The notes under the pieces: model-generated
Database searches by the model: none
Seen by the model: only the letters and a program-made list of their open reading frames with translations
What the model was told of the DNA's origin: nothing
Translations under genes and position numbers: made by a program
NCBI RefSeq assembly: GCF_001540865.1
Contig: NC_033630.1
Location: forward strand, 5,505,537 to 5,569,536
Direction of reading: 5' to 3'
Source: Ananas comosus
Taxonomy: Eukaryota > Streptophyta > Magnoliopsida > Poales > Bromeliaceae
Length of the DNA stretch: 64,000 bases
Shown here: one piece after another, positions 1-11,817 of the stretch
Layout: every line of letters begins with the position of its first letter
Position numbering within the stretch: position 1 is the stretch's first letter

Positions 1-493
1 TGAGCATATGCTTGTCCTTGGAAATTGTAACAATAGATGGTATATACAACATCATGAAGAACATAAATAATCATATTTACAACATCACAAAGAACAAAAT
101 AAATTTTCATGATAATGCAAGTGCACATAAAACTATACAGATTCTTTTGCCATTTTATGCGTGGACCATGTGTAAATGCACATGGATTGTCATACTAACT
201 ACTAAGTAGAGCATTATAAATAGAGATTCCACCAAAATTCAAGTTTAGGTTAGAAATCAGGATAACAATTGATGATGAGACTGCCATACAGAAATGCTAA
301 GATTTGGAATAACATTCCTTATGAATCAAGCAAATTTAGCAAAGACATTAAATTATTAAAACAACTGGTATGAGATAGTTTCATAATTGGGCAATAAGGC
401 TCTAAATTAAAATTACCATCTGAGTATTGGATGAGGTCTATACAGTCCAATTGCTAATGGACAAGAGGTAGGCGTTCTCAATACTATGGTCTA
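1..493. other. AT-rich intergenic DNA, no gene seen
   Basis: I see no conserved protein, RNA gene or repeat boundary here. The short reading frames lack family motifs and composition is uniformly AT-rich. It ends at the CTAG terminus of the Helitron-like element that follows. Confidence 0.5.
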
Positions 494-556
494 CTAGTTA
501 AGGCCCGCACGATGCGACGGGAAGGTATTATTACAATAAACTATTATAATTAAAAT

Positions 557-614
<58 letters not shown>

Positions 615-1013
615 CAGCTGCTATACTCTTATGAGTATAGACCCTTTTGTGCTTATAAGTTTTTAAATTAATTTTAAGATTAATTACGGATTTAAATTCA
701 AAATTTTGAATTTTTATTTTTGGAGACTAAAGTAAAAAATAGAGTTTAGGAACTAAAATTGACATGGAAAAGAAAGTTAAATAGGCGATGACATGATAAT
801 ATCGTTAATTCTAAAACCTCTTTTACTAGTGCCATTTTATTTTGATGAAATCAAGAGATTTGAAAATTTGATTACAAAAAAAGATTAAGGACCAAAATAA
901 AAAATAGTGAAAGGGTTGGGACTAATGTGCGATTGATTCTAAAAAAATTTGCATGTGGGCCCCACAACCCCCCAAAATAAGGGGTGGCCTTCTTTAAGGT
1001 TCACAATTCATGT
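494..1013 (-). mobile_element. Helitron-like element, 3' end at 494
   Basis: On the minus strand the sequence ends in CTAG followed by T, the usual Helitron 3' end inserted between A and T. About 6-27 bases inside lies an imperfect GC hairpin (503-521, core CCCGCACGATGCGACGGG), as expected for the Helitron termination hairpin. The 5' end is guessed from a short segment (960-1013) resembling sequence at 1755-1810. No Rep/helicase gene is present, so it would be non-autonomous. A match to characterised Helitron ends would settle it. Confidence 0.35.
559..611. repeat. (AT)n microsatellite
   Basis: An uninterrupted run of about 26 AT dinucleotides inside the Helitron-like element. Likely polymorphic. 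Confidence 0.95.
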
Positions 1014-1681
1014 TTAGATAAGGGCCCGCGCGATGCCGCGGGGAGATAATATTTTGGTTATTTTCAAAATATATTTTTTTAGACACATAATTTTCTGAAT
1101 ATATGAAAATATATAGCAATACACAAAATAGAGATAATATTTTAGTTATTTTTCAGAATATATTTTTTTAGACACATATAACTTATGAATATATGAAAAT
1201 ATATAGCAATACACACAATAGAAAATACACTCTCACAATAATACACTGTCAAATATAATTAAAAAATAAGCAAAAACAAAAAATAAAAGGTATAAATAAT
1301 TTTTTTAACTAAAAAGCTAAAGTTCGATGTCTTATACACTCGGTGCACAACTTTTTTTACACCGTATTTATAAAATTTTATTAGAAAGGTAAAAATCTAT
1401 TAACTTTTGTATATGAATTTTTTTGTTGATTATACATTGTATTTATTAGATGAAATTTTAATTTTGTTATATTGACTATTAAAAAATAGGGTTGGTACAT
1501 GCGATAAAATTTTACATTTGGTGTAAGTAAAAACAAAAAAAGGGTGTTGAGAGAAAAAAATAAAAAAACAAAGTTGCAGGATGTGAGGGAGAGTGAGAGA
1601 GAAAAAAAGTGGGCCCCATGTGTATATATATATGGTGTGAGAGAGAGAGTGAGATATATATATATATATATATATATATAN

Positions 1682-1727
<46 letters not shown>

Positions 1728-1810
1728 GACAGAGAGAGAGAGAGTAAAAAAAAGGGCAGGCCGGAGTGAGGAGTGGCCAGCCATACTCTTTTCGGGTTCC
1801 CAATTTATGT
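1014..1810 (-). mobile_element. second Helitron-like 3' end, tandem to the first
   Basis: Reading the minus strand, a GC hairpin (1022-1041, core CCCGCGCGATGCCGCGGGG) precedes CTAA at 1014-1017, which fits the CTRR rule for Helitron ends. The flanking base is A rather than the expected T, which weakens the call. The 5' limit near 1810 is guessed from similarity between 1755-1810 and 960-1013. The body holds the TA/GA microsatellite and no coding sequence. Confidence 0.3.
1619..1747. repeat. compound (TA)n/(GA)n microsatellite with one N
   Basis: TA repeats run into GA repeats around an undetermined base at 1681. Reading frames over this segment on both strands are simple-repeat artefacts. 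Confidence 0.95.
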
Positions 1811-2929
1811 ATGGTTATACATAATATCTAACTCAACAGTAATGTCAAAGATAAGCATTGACTGGTGCTATGAAGAACACTTCTTCTAGGGCAACTTGAC
1901 TAAGGTCAAGGGTGTAAAACTTTCGACATAGGCATTCTAGATCATGTACATGACTTAACTGTTTAGAATTTGATTTGTGGCCTCATTCTTTAAAAAAGCT
2001 AATGGTGAAGAACGACCAAAGTACCACACAACATATGCATGTTCATTCACAAAACTAGAGGTTTATTGTACAATTATATTTAACGGAAGAATACTATTTA
2101 TGCATGTATCATTTGGATTACAGAATTTGAGAAAAAGTTTAAAACAAACCAAGGACATCCTAAAAGATTATAACTTTGTCCTTGTCCTCCTACGACGGGT
2201 CTGTTAGCGTGCCCAGGGGCTTCTGCTGTAACTCAAGGCGTGATATAAGGTTTCTCTTAAAATCTTTCTTCAAATTTCTTTCCTTGATATGTCAACGATT
2301 AATAACTATAGCAGAAAACCGAATGGATAGGAGAGAGGGACTTCAAAATTTTGGATGAAGATATTGATGCAGTAGCAGGGAAACCATAGGAATGAGGCTG
2401 CTTTAGCTTTATAGTAAGTTAGTATGAGTCCGAAAATTGATACTTGGAATGATAGCAACAGAATTACTATTAAAACATTCTAATATTATCAGCACTTCTA
2501 GACCACGATGATCAATTAGTCATATAAGAAATGGGAAGATATGAGAGTACACAAGAAGCCCTTTCATATGAACTAAAATTGGTAAAGTATTTTGAATTTC
2601 GCGTAATCTTATGAATTTTTAATCAATGCTCTAAAAAAAAGGAATGCTGCATGCAGTCGACCCAGATACTGCATTAAAACTACATGGAAGGCAGATGCAT
2701 ATGCAGATGCCTATGTGATCCACTTAATGTACAATAAAATGTGTTTTAAATTTAGTAACCATAAAACTATGTAATAAATAAGAACAAAATACAGAAGAAA
2801 CATGGAGGAACACTCCGATATGCTGTTGGGCATTGTGACATACTGACACCATAAAGCTTATTTACATCTCATCTACCTTATTATTAAAAAAGTTTTCTCA
2901 ATATAAAACATAACTATTATAATAAATTT
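1811..2929. other. intergenic, nothing recognised
   Basis: AT-rich sequence with only short frames lacking motifs. It supplies the left copy of the 8-bp target duplication of the next element. Confidence 0.5.
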
Positions 2930-4613
2930 GGGTTAAAATACAGATAAACCCCCCCTCAATGTATCGCTTGGTGACACGCTACCTCCCTCGATAAAAAAAA
3001 TATGTATATACAGTTGACCCCCCTAAATATTACTGTAATTGTGGAGGGAATTACGCCATTGATGAAAAGTGATGAATGGCGAAAATGCCCTTCACGTGGA
3101 CTCCACTGACGACAAGGAGAGCTGTCAACAAAAAGGCAAAAAAGCAGAACCACACCGCCCCGCACCGCCCCCAACAGCAATAGCTCACTTACAAATTGCT
3201 CCCTTAACTTCAACATCTTTTTTAGTTACACCTTGCTGACCTTTTAATTTTTCTATTTATATTGTAGTTATATAGTAGAAATTTTTAATAAATGTAGTTG
3301 TTAGCTATTAGTTGTTCGAACTTTATTTGCTTAAATATAATTACAATTGCTAAATTTGATAAATCATCGATAAATTTAATAAAATCTTCAATTTTTTGAC
3401 TAAAATAATGAAATTTTAAAAACCTAGGAAGCTACGGGGTTATTTCATATTGGGTATAGTCAAGGGGGTCTTTGTATGTAGTATTTCAACCAAAGAAAAA
3501 GTAACGCTACTTGTACACCTATATATAAATCTCACAGTATAATCATCCAAATGCTAGTATTTACACACTAGTCTTATCAATTCCATTTGTTTCAATACTA
3601 AAAATTTTAAACCCTTTGATAAATTGGTGTTAGATGCACACCCTATACATAGGATGTACATGTTGCATTTTTAAAAAAATAAACATAAGAATAGCATGTT
3701 ATTTTTTATTTGCAAATAATTACTTTTAAGCAAATAAAATTGGAAAAACTAATAGTTAACAACTAATTTAATACAGACTAAAAGAATTTAATTAGAAAAA
3801 ACCAAAAGTTAGCAATGTGTAAATAAAAAAAATGTTAAAGTTGATGGAGCTATTTGAAAATGAGCTATAGCTAAGTGGTCTCTGTGCATTTTTGCCTTTC
3901 TATTAACGGCTTTGCCACGTTTTTAGTGGAGTCCACATAGGTCATGCCTACTGAGCTGTCCATTTCTATCTTCCCCACCTCTGTTCAAACAATCCCATCG
4001 TCTATAGAAGCCTCCACCTCCACCTCCGACTTCTTCCCGCCTCTTGCCGAAGCCCTATTCAAGCCTACTGCCGCCGCCGCCAAGCGCGCCCTTGTCCGCA
4101 CCTTCCTCGCCCATGCCTACCTCTCACTCCCCCCGATCCTCCCTTCCCAACTATTCGACGAAACTACCCATTAGCAACATCCCTCTAACCCCCTTCTCTG
4201 AAATGTTTCCCTCCCCGCCCTCTCCCTGCAAGCGGCCTCACTGTCGCTCAAATCCTCTTCGACGCCATACCCCTCCACACCCTCCTCCACAGCCTGCTCC
4301 ACAACAACCACATCACCATTGTCGCCAACATGTTCGACCAAATGGCCAAAGGAATTGCCGTTTCTTGGATCACCGCTGTCGCCCGACCACTAAACTGTGA
4401 AAACGAGCATGCGCAATGCACCTTGGTGGCGATGGTAGGGTATTATGGATACTATAAATATATTTGAGTTCTGTTAGTTTTTCTTGACGGCACAGTAACA
4501 GAAGGTGGTTAAGTGCAAAAAGGGACATTTTTAGGAGGTTAAATACATAATTTTTACCGAGGAGGGTAAAGCACATCAAGCGATTATTGAGGGGGGTTAT
4601 CTCTATTTTAGCC
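2930..4613. mobile_element. Pack-MULE-like element, TIR about 65 bp, TSD ATAAATTT
   Basis: The first about 65 bases and the reverse complement of the last 65 match well: both hold a CCCCCCTCAAT block, then TCGCTTG, then CCTC-G-TAAAAA. The direct repeat ATAAATTT flanks both sides (2922-2929 and 4614-4621), near the 8-9 bp duplications of Mutator-like elements. No transposase is visible. The interior includes a GC- and proline-codon-rich stretch (about 3940-4400) foreign to its AT-rich surroundings, as in Pack-MULEs that carry host gene fragments. Confidence 0.5.
3944..4400 (+). pseudogene. GC-rich captured coding fragment, family not recognised
   Basis: Within the TIR element this segment has sharply higher GC and CpG than its flanks and reads as alanine/proline/serine-rich in one frame. 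In the frame across 4215-4395 it reads plausibly as protein (leucine-rich, with ANMFDQMAKGIAVSW near 4327-4371). No single frame spans the segment and I could not assign a family. I infer a captured piece of a host exon. It could also be chance coding potential in GC-rich filler. Confidence 0.3.
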
Positions 4614-4621
4614 ATAAATTT

Positions 4622-4960
4622 AATACGATTTCTATATCAACTTTCAATAGATCACAATACATGGCTGACTAAATAGATCTACTTGTACATAACTATTATG
4701 AAAGATAGTAGATAGCTTGGTACAGAGTTTAGTACTTGGCACTCGAACCATATGCAGATGTTGTTTATGTGGTGTAGTGAAGCGATTGTATCTACATACG
4801 CAGGTATATTTAAATTTCTATACACCACCTTTTTTGAATAGTGCTTTTAATTACAAATACTTGCCTGCATAAATATTGTATGACTTTTAATAATTAGATC
4901 AAATTGTAGTCATAGATTTTATATTTTATAGATATGTACATAATAATACGTATGTAAAGC
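4622..4960. other. intergenic, nothing recognised
   Basis: AT-rich spacer between the Pack-MULE-like element and the MITE. No motif-bearing frame on either strand. Confidence 0.5.
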
Positions 4961-4969
4961 TATATTAAT

Positions 4970-5312
4970 GGGATTTTTTTACATTTAGCCTCCTCAAAAA
5001 AAAATTTATGAGTGGCCCTAGCAAATTTATATTTGCATATATGGCCCTCTCCTTGCCACACAAGTGTCACGTTGGCAATTTTAAGTTAAATACAGTAATT
5101 GAATAACTGTTTAAATAACCGTGTTCATATTCACATTAGTCCCTTTTTTTAACTTAAGGGATATAAAAAAAATACAAAAAGGAACACGGTGACTCGGTGA
5201 TTCAATCACCATGTTGATCACGTGGCAAAGAGAGGGCTACTTACACAAATATAAATTTGTTAGGGCCATTTGTAGAAAAAAGTTTTGAGGGGGCTAAATA
5301 CAAAAAAAGCCC
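4970..5312. mobile_element. 343-bp MULE-type MITE, 9-bp TSD TATATTAAT
   Basis: Long imperfect terminal inverted repeats of about 80-90 bp: the left starts GGGATTTTTTTACATTTAGC and the right, reverse-complemented, starts GGGCTTTTTTTGTATTTAGC. Both continue through a GGCCCTA-CAAATTTATATTTG block. The 9-base direct repeat TATATTAAT flanks exactly (4961-4969 and 5313-5321), the signature length of Mutator-superfamily insertions. No coding capacity. Confidence 0.8.
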
Positions 5313-7322
5313 TATATTAATATGAATGTTCTCATGGATTTTCTCTATGCCTCTATCCTGGAGGCCTACCTATATTAATATGAATGTTCGGCACGGCAAA
5401 AACAAGGTTGCTAGACTCATTCAGGCAGGCAATTGGAATTATGATCGTGTGGTCAAGTCACTTGGGGCAATTCTTGCTCATAATATTTGCAAAATTTTGT
5501 TAAGGCTTGAAAATAGTTTTGATGAATGGATTTGGGCTCCTAAGAAGAATGGGAAGGTGTCAGTTAAATCCATATATCATCACATTAATCAAGGCTCCTA
5601 TGTCCCTCAATCGACTAAGTGGAAAGTGTTGTGATCCTTGCCGGTTGCTCCTCGCGTTATTTACTTTTTATCGAAACTCCTCAGAAATAGGCTACCTACC
5701 AATAAGTGATGTTACTCGCTAAATTCAGCCCCGTCTCCCTTTTGCATGTATTGCTTGGCTCCGGAAGATCAAAACCATATCTTCTTGGATTGCATAAATC
5801 CTACAAGAATTTGGGATGTTGTTACGTCGTCCATTGGCATTTTGTTTTCTTTCAACGGCGACTGGATTATTGAGGGGTGGATTGATGAGGGTAAGAATTT
5901 ACAGTTAGTCCAGGCATAATTCATTCACGCCTTGATAGCCAACACTTTTTGGCAAATCTAGAAGGAACGTAATGCCAGAAAATTCTCCAACAATTCCTCT
6001 CTGGTCCAGATCATATTGCGCCACATCATGCATATGACTTTGGATTATATTATAAAAGTCCCTTCATACACTACTAAAAGCTCCAATGCGAACAAATGGT
6101 GTCTGCCACTAAATGGTTGGATTAAAAATAACAATGATGCGTCCTTCAAATCTGAAGGAGGTACTACCGCTATTGGTTACATAGCTCGTACTAATTTCGG
6201 CCATGTTGTGTTTGCTACAAGCAGACTGATTGAGGCAAACTCAGTATTGGAAGCTGAGAAGGCAACGAAGGAAGCTATTGAGGAGGCGCATCAACATGGG
6301 ATTCAACGAATGTGTTTGGAAAGTGATTCCTTTCTTTTTATGCAATGTCTGCAACAAGCCCAATCACCTCCATGGCTTCTGAGAGCTCTGGTGCTTAGCA
6401 TATCTAGCACTACGAAGAATTTTGCTGCTACCCACGTCCTTTTTGTTAAAAGGGAGGCAAACATGGTACCCTAATCAATTGGCTACCAGAACTAACTCAG
6501 CTCAACCTTCTTTATTTACTGATGCAAATCGGCATCCAGAGTTATTTCATATGTTAGATAAAGATATGGAGACTTTTTAACTTTTCTGGTGACAAAGAGT
6601 TGTTCTATTGAACTTTGCTCTGAACGCCTAAACTTTGGTATTATGTTTTATACGGCTTCTTGCCATTTTTTGGTTATGAAAATTTAGTTTTTCAAAACAA
6701 AAAAAAAAAGGCTAAACTCCAAGAGTTTAGCCACATATCATAGCTTATTGTTAATGTTTAACAAAATAGAGAAGGTAAAACAAGATAGAGGCAAGATATA
6801 AATCTAAACGGTACACTTTGGAATTAAAGAGTACACAAATGCTATAAACATGAATGCAATAAATTAAAGAGCAACAAAAAATTAGAGAATAATTTGGAAG
6901 CAGGGGAGATGATAGTTACCAATTAAATATGACATAAAAGTAGCAAAAGAGATTCTTTGCATATCAACAGCTAGAGACTAGTTTTAGAAGTGCTAAAACA
7001 CCAAGGTTGAAAATACCATCAATAAAAAGAAAATATGCTATAAAACCTAGTAGAAATGTGGGAATAATAAACAGGTATGAAAGCTACAAAGTGAATAAAA
7101 AAGAAGATGAAAGAGTAATCACTGGAGCTTAATATAAATGCATATGGTGTCCCTATTTAAGCTGTAGGCACGTATAGTATGGGGTGAAAGTGGGTGAAAA
7201 TTAGTCTGAAATAGTTTATAGCTCGTTAACTTTCTTTGTTATGGTAAAAAATAATGTTTAATCAGGTTAAAATTTACCCCTAATTTACCCCCAAAGTGGG
7301 AGTAAACTTAGGGTACGTTAAT
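5299..7322 (+). repeat. 2-kb dispersed duplicate, copy 1 (partner 22505-24516)
   Basis: This unit is colinear with 22505-24516 over its whole length, including the LINE fragment, its poly(A) tail and about 610 bp beyond. Homology starts inside the last about 14 bases of the MITE right end and stops at GGGTACGTTAAT in both. The shared sequence past the poly(A) shows that these are not two independent LINE insertions. Confidence 0.85.
5313..6709 (+). pseudogene. LINE (L1-like) 3' fragment: zf-RVT and RNase H, degenerate
   Basis: Broken frames encode the C-terminal part of a plant LINE polyprotein. First comes the zinc-binding reverse-transcriptase region (about 5400-5800, with DEWIWAPKKNGKVSVKSIYH, then a Cys/His stretch around CMYC...DQNHIFLDC). 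Then an RNase H (RVT_3) domain at about 6110-6470. The usual acidic residues appear in NDASF, the E of VLEAEKAT, and the D of LESDS. Stops and frameshifts interrupt it (the KVL/TGA stop near 5632, TAG near 5961). It ends in a poly(A) tract at 6700-6709. The endonuclease and reverse-transcriptase core are absent, a typical 5'-truncated LINE. Confidence 0.8.
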
Positions 7323-8129
7323 CAAGGTTTAAAGTGCCGTGGCACAGGGGCGTGCCGTTACGTCCCTGGCATGGTACGGCAAGGGCACGTTTGCGTGCCG
7401 ACAGATACGCATGACCTCTTACTAGCACGCTTTGGCACGGACTTATTTTAGTTTTTCTGGTTTCAATAAACTCTTCTAATATTATTTTGAAAGATTTAAA
7501 CAAATAATATGAATATTTACTATGTATATCTTACTATACTCATCAATTAACATGCATGAAAGCTTTTTGTAAGTAACATACATCTATACCTGATGTAGAA
7601 TAGAAATTAAAATATAATAATAAAATTCACAAGTACAATAATTATTTAAATTTACATCTTTACATAGAGATGACTGCTTAATTCCACATAAATCGTCGCG
7701 CTGGATCATATGGCATATTGTTATCTGCAGATACAAGATTTATTTGACAATATTGATATAAGTATTGCTGGTATTGTGAGAAATTCATATATTCCCAATA
7801 TTACATCTGTATTTTTTGTTTTTTTATTCTTTTTAAAAATATCTGATCAAAATTTGTTTAGGAAATCGATTTTTGTTCCTTTGATTCATCGAAAGTTTCG
7901 CGGTGTGATAAATTTTGATAAAATATTTTGTGAAGAAAAAATGGATGTCTGTGGTGGAAGCGGAGGGCTCCTATATTGAAAAATAAGAAGTTAAAAAAAA
8001 GGTATCCGCCAAAAAGCAAAAAGAATGTTGAAAAAAAAGATAACAAAGTGAAAAAAAAAAAAACAATATAGATGGCCCAAGAGGGGGGAGGGGGGCTCCA
8101 AACCCTAGAGGACAAAAGAAAAAAAAAAA
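7323..8129. mobile_element. hAT-type MITE left end, then AT-rich DNA up to a gap
   Basis: CAAGGTTTAAAGTGCC at 7323 matches the terminus of the complete hAT-type MITE at 35200-35542, and the next about 120 bp have the same GGCACG/CGTGCC-rich texture. No matching right end is found before the N gap, so it is truncated or its end lies in the gap. From about 7450 to 8129 the sequence is AT-rich with poly(A) runs and no gene. Confidence 0.45.
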
Positions 8130-8150
8130 NNNNNNNNNNNNNNNNNNNNN
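8130..8150. other. assembly gap (21 N)
   Basis: A run of 21 undetermined bases after an A-rich stretch. Sequence character changes completely across it: AT-rich DNA on the left, LTR-derived DNA on the right. Confidence 0.99.
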
Positions 8151-9158
8151 AGCGCTTGAGGTCTGCGGACCGATACAGCAGGCACAGATTGGGTACAGTT
8201 TCTGGTTCGGTACATTGAGGCATTCTTTGCATTATTTTCTATACAGTAGCAGGTTTATTTATTGCTTCCTATTTATCTGTTGTAGCTACTGTAGTTCTAT
8301 TTCATATCAGCTTACAGATATATACTCGTTTATCTATCTCCTTTGGTTTCCGGTGATTACGACTTGCCTTCGTGGCTCTGTCGTACCCACTGAGAAAACC
8401 ATGGTTGCGGTTTCTCACCCCCCTTTCCCCCCCAGGTGGCAAAGACGAGGAGTTGGATTTTGGGCTCAACGAGAGGACGATCTAGTTAGACGGCAGTAGC
8501 GACCGTCACCCTGGTTATTTCTTTTCCGCACTTAGTAGTTTTCTTAATAATAGTTCAGTTAGTTGATCTTATGTATGCTTGAATGTATGTGAGCTGTGGT
8601 GTTGGTTTCTTTTATACATGAGATTGGAGTTTTCGATCTGTGGTTTTGGTTCTGTGGAGATTTGGTTTTCTTGTAGTTATGCATCGTGGTTTTCTACCCC
8701 TCGAGGTAGTCGGTTTTCAAAATAGAGTTTCCGTGTGGAAAACAGTTTTAAAAAGGTTTTCGAATGGTTTTTATGAATAAATGAATTAGAGTTTAAAAAC
8801 AAAACTTCCGTGTCGGGAGCACTTTTAAATAGGATGTTTGTTGTATTGTGCATTGCATCATCCAGCGCCTAAGGAGTGCTTAGAGGCATGCATCATTCTA
8901 AGGATTGTTAGCTGTATGGAAATGCATATCATGCTTTGGTTGTTGATTGGTAAATGTAGGTTGTGGTTGAGATCCTGTTGTATCCGTTGGTACGCCGTAC
9001 AAATACAAAGGAGACTCTGCCCGAGTGGACAGAGGAACTTTGTATTTGTGGCGGGTCTGTACGTCACGTGGGCCAGGTTGAAAAAAAAAAAAAAAAATGA
9101 CACGCTTTCCGCAACTCTGTTTTCAAAAGGCTTTTAAAATCGGCCCCGGGGCGTGACA
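8151..9158 (+). mobile_element. partial long LTR ending CCCCGGGGCGTGACA
   Basis: The right end CCCCGGGGCGTGACA is the reverse complement of the start of the LTR at 26401. Internal blocks match that copy in inverted orientation: the CCCACTGAGAAAAC / TTTCTCACCC segment and the ACAGAG-CTCTG blocks around 9000-9060. The left part is lost in the gap. The poly(A) block at 9080-9097 lies inside the LTR, as in the partner copy. Confidence 0.6.
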
Positions 9159-9829
9159 CGGCTAGAGCGCGCACACGGCCCACTTTGGGTGTCGACCTCA
9201 CCAGGCCCTCCTGTGGCTAGCAGCACCTTCCACTTCGCTCTCCGGCACCGCCTCACCCAACCCCGACTTTCGCTGCCACTGTTGCGTGCTTATGGAGTAG
9301 CCACGGCCGCGTTTGGGGCAGGTTTTGCTCGGGCTGCCGTGAGGTGTTGCACGCGGCCGCCGCTACTTAGTATCACCTTCTTCCTCCTCCCCGCGACCCC
9401 GGGAGACCCCCGCCGCCGATCAGCTCCGCCCCGTGGCCGCTGCCGTCGAAGAAGAAGCTTGAGCTCCTTCCCTTTGTGCTTGCAAGCTAGGGCATCGTGG
9501 CCCACCGCACCTGCAGCCTCCCGTCGCCGGCAGACCTGAGCGTTGGCTCCCCTTGGTCGGCAGCACTCGGCTGCCGCCGGCGCTCCCGCCGCCGGAGCCC
9601 CCTGCTGGCCGGACTGGAGCCGAGATTTCCGGCAACCCATGCTGACATGGGTTACTCCGTTGCCATCGCCGCCGCCTTCCGCCGCCGGCCAATGAGAGCC
9701 CCAGCCTTCACCCCCGGGCCGCACCCACCGGCTGCCGACGTGCTCACCGCTGGCCACTACCGGCCGTACTCTAGCTTCCCCTGGCCGGTAAGCTTTATTT
9801 AGCTGTTATCTGTGCATTATTTTCAGTTC
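9159..9829. other. GC-rich island of unknown origin
   Basis: Strongly GC- and CpG-rich sequence with open frames on both strands, starting exactly where the partial LTR ends. The frames are Ala/Arg/Pro/Gly-rich and show no family motif, and overlapping openness on both strands is expected from composition alone. It could be an internal or leader region of a long LTR retrotransposon or a captured 5' exon/promoter island. I cannot support a protein. Confidence 0.35.
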
Positions 9830-10445
9830 AGATCACTGTTCTGGCGACCCCAGGGCACGCCGATGCTTCTTGAGGTGAGCACGATGATCCTGGATTAGTG
9901 CTAATCATCATGATCGCCTTCTTTGGGTCTTCGAGTCGCTCCCGCGCTCTCCTCGGTGGACGGCTGTGCTTCAAATCGTGAGCACAGCCTTCGGCACGTC
10001 GAGACATATCAACATGTGTCTCGGTCGGCCTCGAAAGCTCTCGGTTTGTACTATCGAGCTGTAAAACCTGATAAATCATATAAAATAATGTGATTTTATG
10101 GTATGGTAAGGGCTTTTGTGCAATTGTGCACTTCGTGGTTGCTGTAGGCAGTACATGTGGGCAGTACATGTGGGCTAAGGGTGTCCTCTGGACTAATTGT
10201 CCAAGGTCTAATGCCCTTCGCGGAAATCGAATATCGATTTCGGTGCCTTTTTCGACAAAATTCGTCGACGAAATGCCGTTTTGGTTCTAATTTCATCCGA
10301 CGGTGTTAGATTACCCTGAGTGTTGTTGCCGAGCCTTGTTCGCTGGTCACCTTAGCCATCTCGAGAGTTCGGAGATGACAGGTGAGCGACGATGGGTTCC
10401 GATGTCAAAATTAACACTTTCGGGAACCCGAATCGGAACGGATAT
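9830..10445 (+). mobile_element. LTR fragment, inverted copy of 47990-48445
   Basis: Reverse-complement similarity to 47990-48445 is clear in several blocks: the GACCCCA...GAGGTGAGCAC block, the CACGATGTGATTT-like segment around AAAATAATGTGATTTTATG, the CTAATTGTCCAAGG block, and CGAAATCG...TTTCGTCGACGAAATGC. A 14-bp tandem duplication (GCAGTACATGTGGG twice, near 10148-10175) is peculiar to this copy. No coding sequence. Confidence 0.55.
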
Positions 10446-11817
10446 CCGACGATAATCATTTTGATGTGGGTTTACGTGTTTGCTGTTAAGGATTTTGTAC
10501 TAGCAAGTTTCATGATTTGAGTCGGTGTCTTGAAGGGTTCGGTTCGTGTTGTCGAAGATCGAAAAATCCAAGATTCCGAAGAACTCGAAAATATCTCACT
10601 AGATGAATCACGATGCTCAAGTAAGCTTTTAAATGTCTTTATGGCGACTCATATCTATTTATGACCTTAGAATCATATAACTAATGATTAAGGATTAGAA
10701 GTGGGTTTTGAAACTTTTAAATTGATTATAACAATATTTTTAATTGAGTACCCATACCAGTTTCCAGTTCCTCAAAAATCGTACTAGAAAAATCTGGTTT
10801 TTATATTGAGTAATGGTACCTCACATTTGGTACATCGAAACCCAAGCGAAACAATACTGGATTTGTATTGTGTACCGGTACCAAGACTGAGTACCGATAC
10901 TGCATCGGCCGAATATTGGTACTGCATTGGCCGTGTACCGGTACTCAGCCTCAGAAAATTTCTGTTTCATCATGGTGTACCGATACCAATTCCCGAGTAT
11001 CGGTACTTAATATAAAATTTCCTAATTAAGCTTCCAATCCTACTCTAATTGATTCTAAAGTTTGTAAATAAACTATTGGGGTTCTCTAATATGTGGATTT
11101 ACATAGAAGCACGAGATTACATGATAGAGTAACCCTAGAGGCTAGGTTTTCGTTCTAAACCTATTTCCACAAAATAGCCTCTTTTAGTTCAATTCGAGAT
11201 ATTGTAATTTGATATCTATATGTCGAATTGATCTAAGGTTTGCTTAGAGATTTTTCTCTGGTTTTTTAATGACTCTCTAAGCAAAGGATCACCATAGAAA
11301 CATGATTTCACTCTTTATGTGCAGCGTCATGGAATCGGCGTGTGGCGTCGTGGATTCAGTGTGTGACGTTGTGGATTCGGCGTGATCAAGGCTTCGTGGA
11401 TTCGAAGCTTGGCGTTTCGTGGATTCGGGACGTGGCGTTTGTGGATTAGGACGTGAGGCGTGGCGTTCGTGGATTCGAACATGGGGTGTGGACAACCCGG
11501 TGACATACGCGAGATCCGTAGGAAGTTAAGAAAGGTTAAGTCCATGGAGTCGATAATTATCTTGTAATCTTTTCTCTTAGTGGATTATTTTTTCGCGTGT
11601 TGGTCCCTGGGTTTTTTCTCCAAATTGGAGTTTTTTCACGTAAATCTCGATGTACTATTTTATTTTCTGCACTCATTTTTTATCGCATTGAGATTTATAT
11701 TTTTGGGCTATACACCTATTCACCTCCCTCTAGGTTGTTTAATAGTATCTAGATAGATCCTAGGGTTTCCATAACCTACAAGTGTTATTATGGAGGGATC
11801 TAGATTTTTCTATCTCT
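10446..11817 (+). mobile_element. probable 5' LTR and leader of the Copia element
   Basis: Non-coding sequence directly upstream of the gag start. It ends with CACCTCCCTCTAGGTTG (about 11720-11737), the CACC-C-CTCTAGG type of LTR 3' end common in plant Copia elements. A degraded GGTATC-like stretch follows where a methionine-tRNA primer site would lie. A palindrome cluster (10862-11010) occupies the presumed U3. LTR limits are not resolved because no second copy is found. Confidence 0.4.
10862..11010 (+). promoter_or_regulatory. cluster of GTACCGGTAC-type palindromes
   Basis: At least five perfect or one-off copies of GTACCGGTAC, including GTACCGATAC and its mirror GTATCGGTAC, lie within about 150 bp upstream of the Copia gag leader. 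Similar clusters occur in the other long LTRs of this window. Confidence 0.6.

Noticed and set aside
1381..1803. Long Ser/Leu-rich open frames on the minus strand over the GA/TA repeats
   Set aside because: They are translations of a dinucleotide microsatellite interrupted by N, with no domain outside the repeat.
9290..9757. 155-residue minus-strand frame in the GC island
   Set aside because: Overlapping frames are open on both strands because of GC content; no motif, no splice context.
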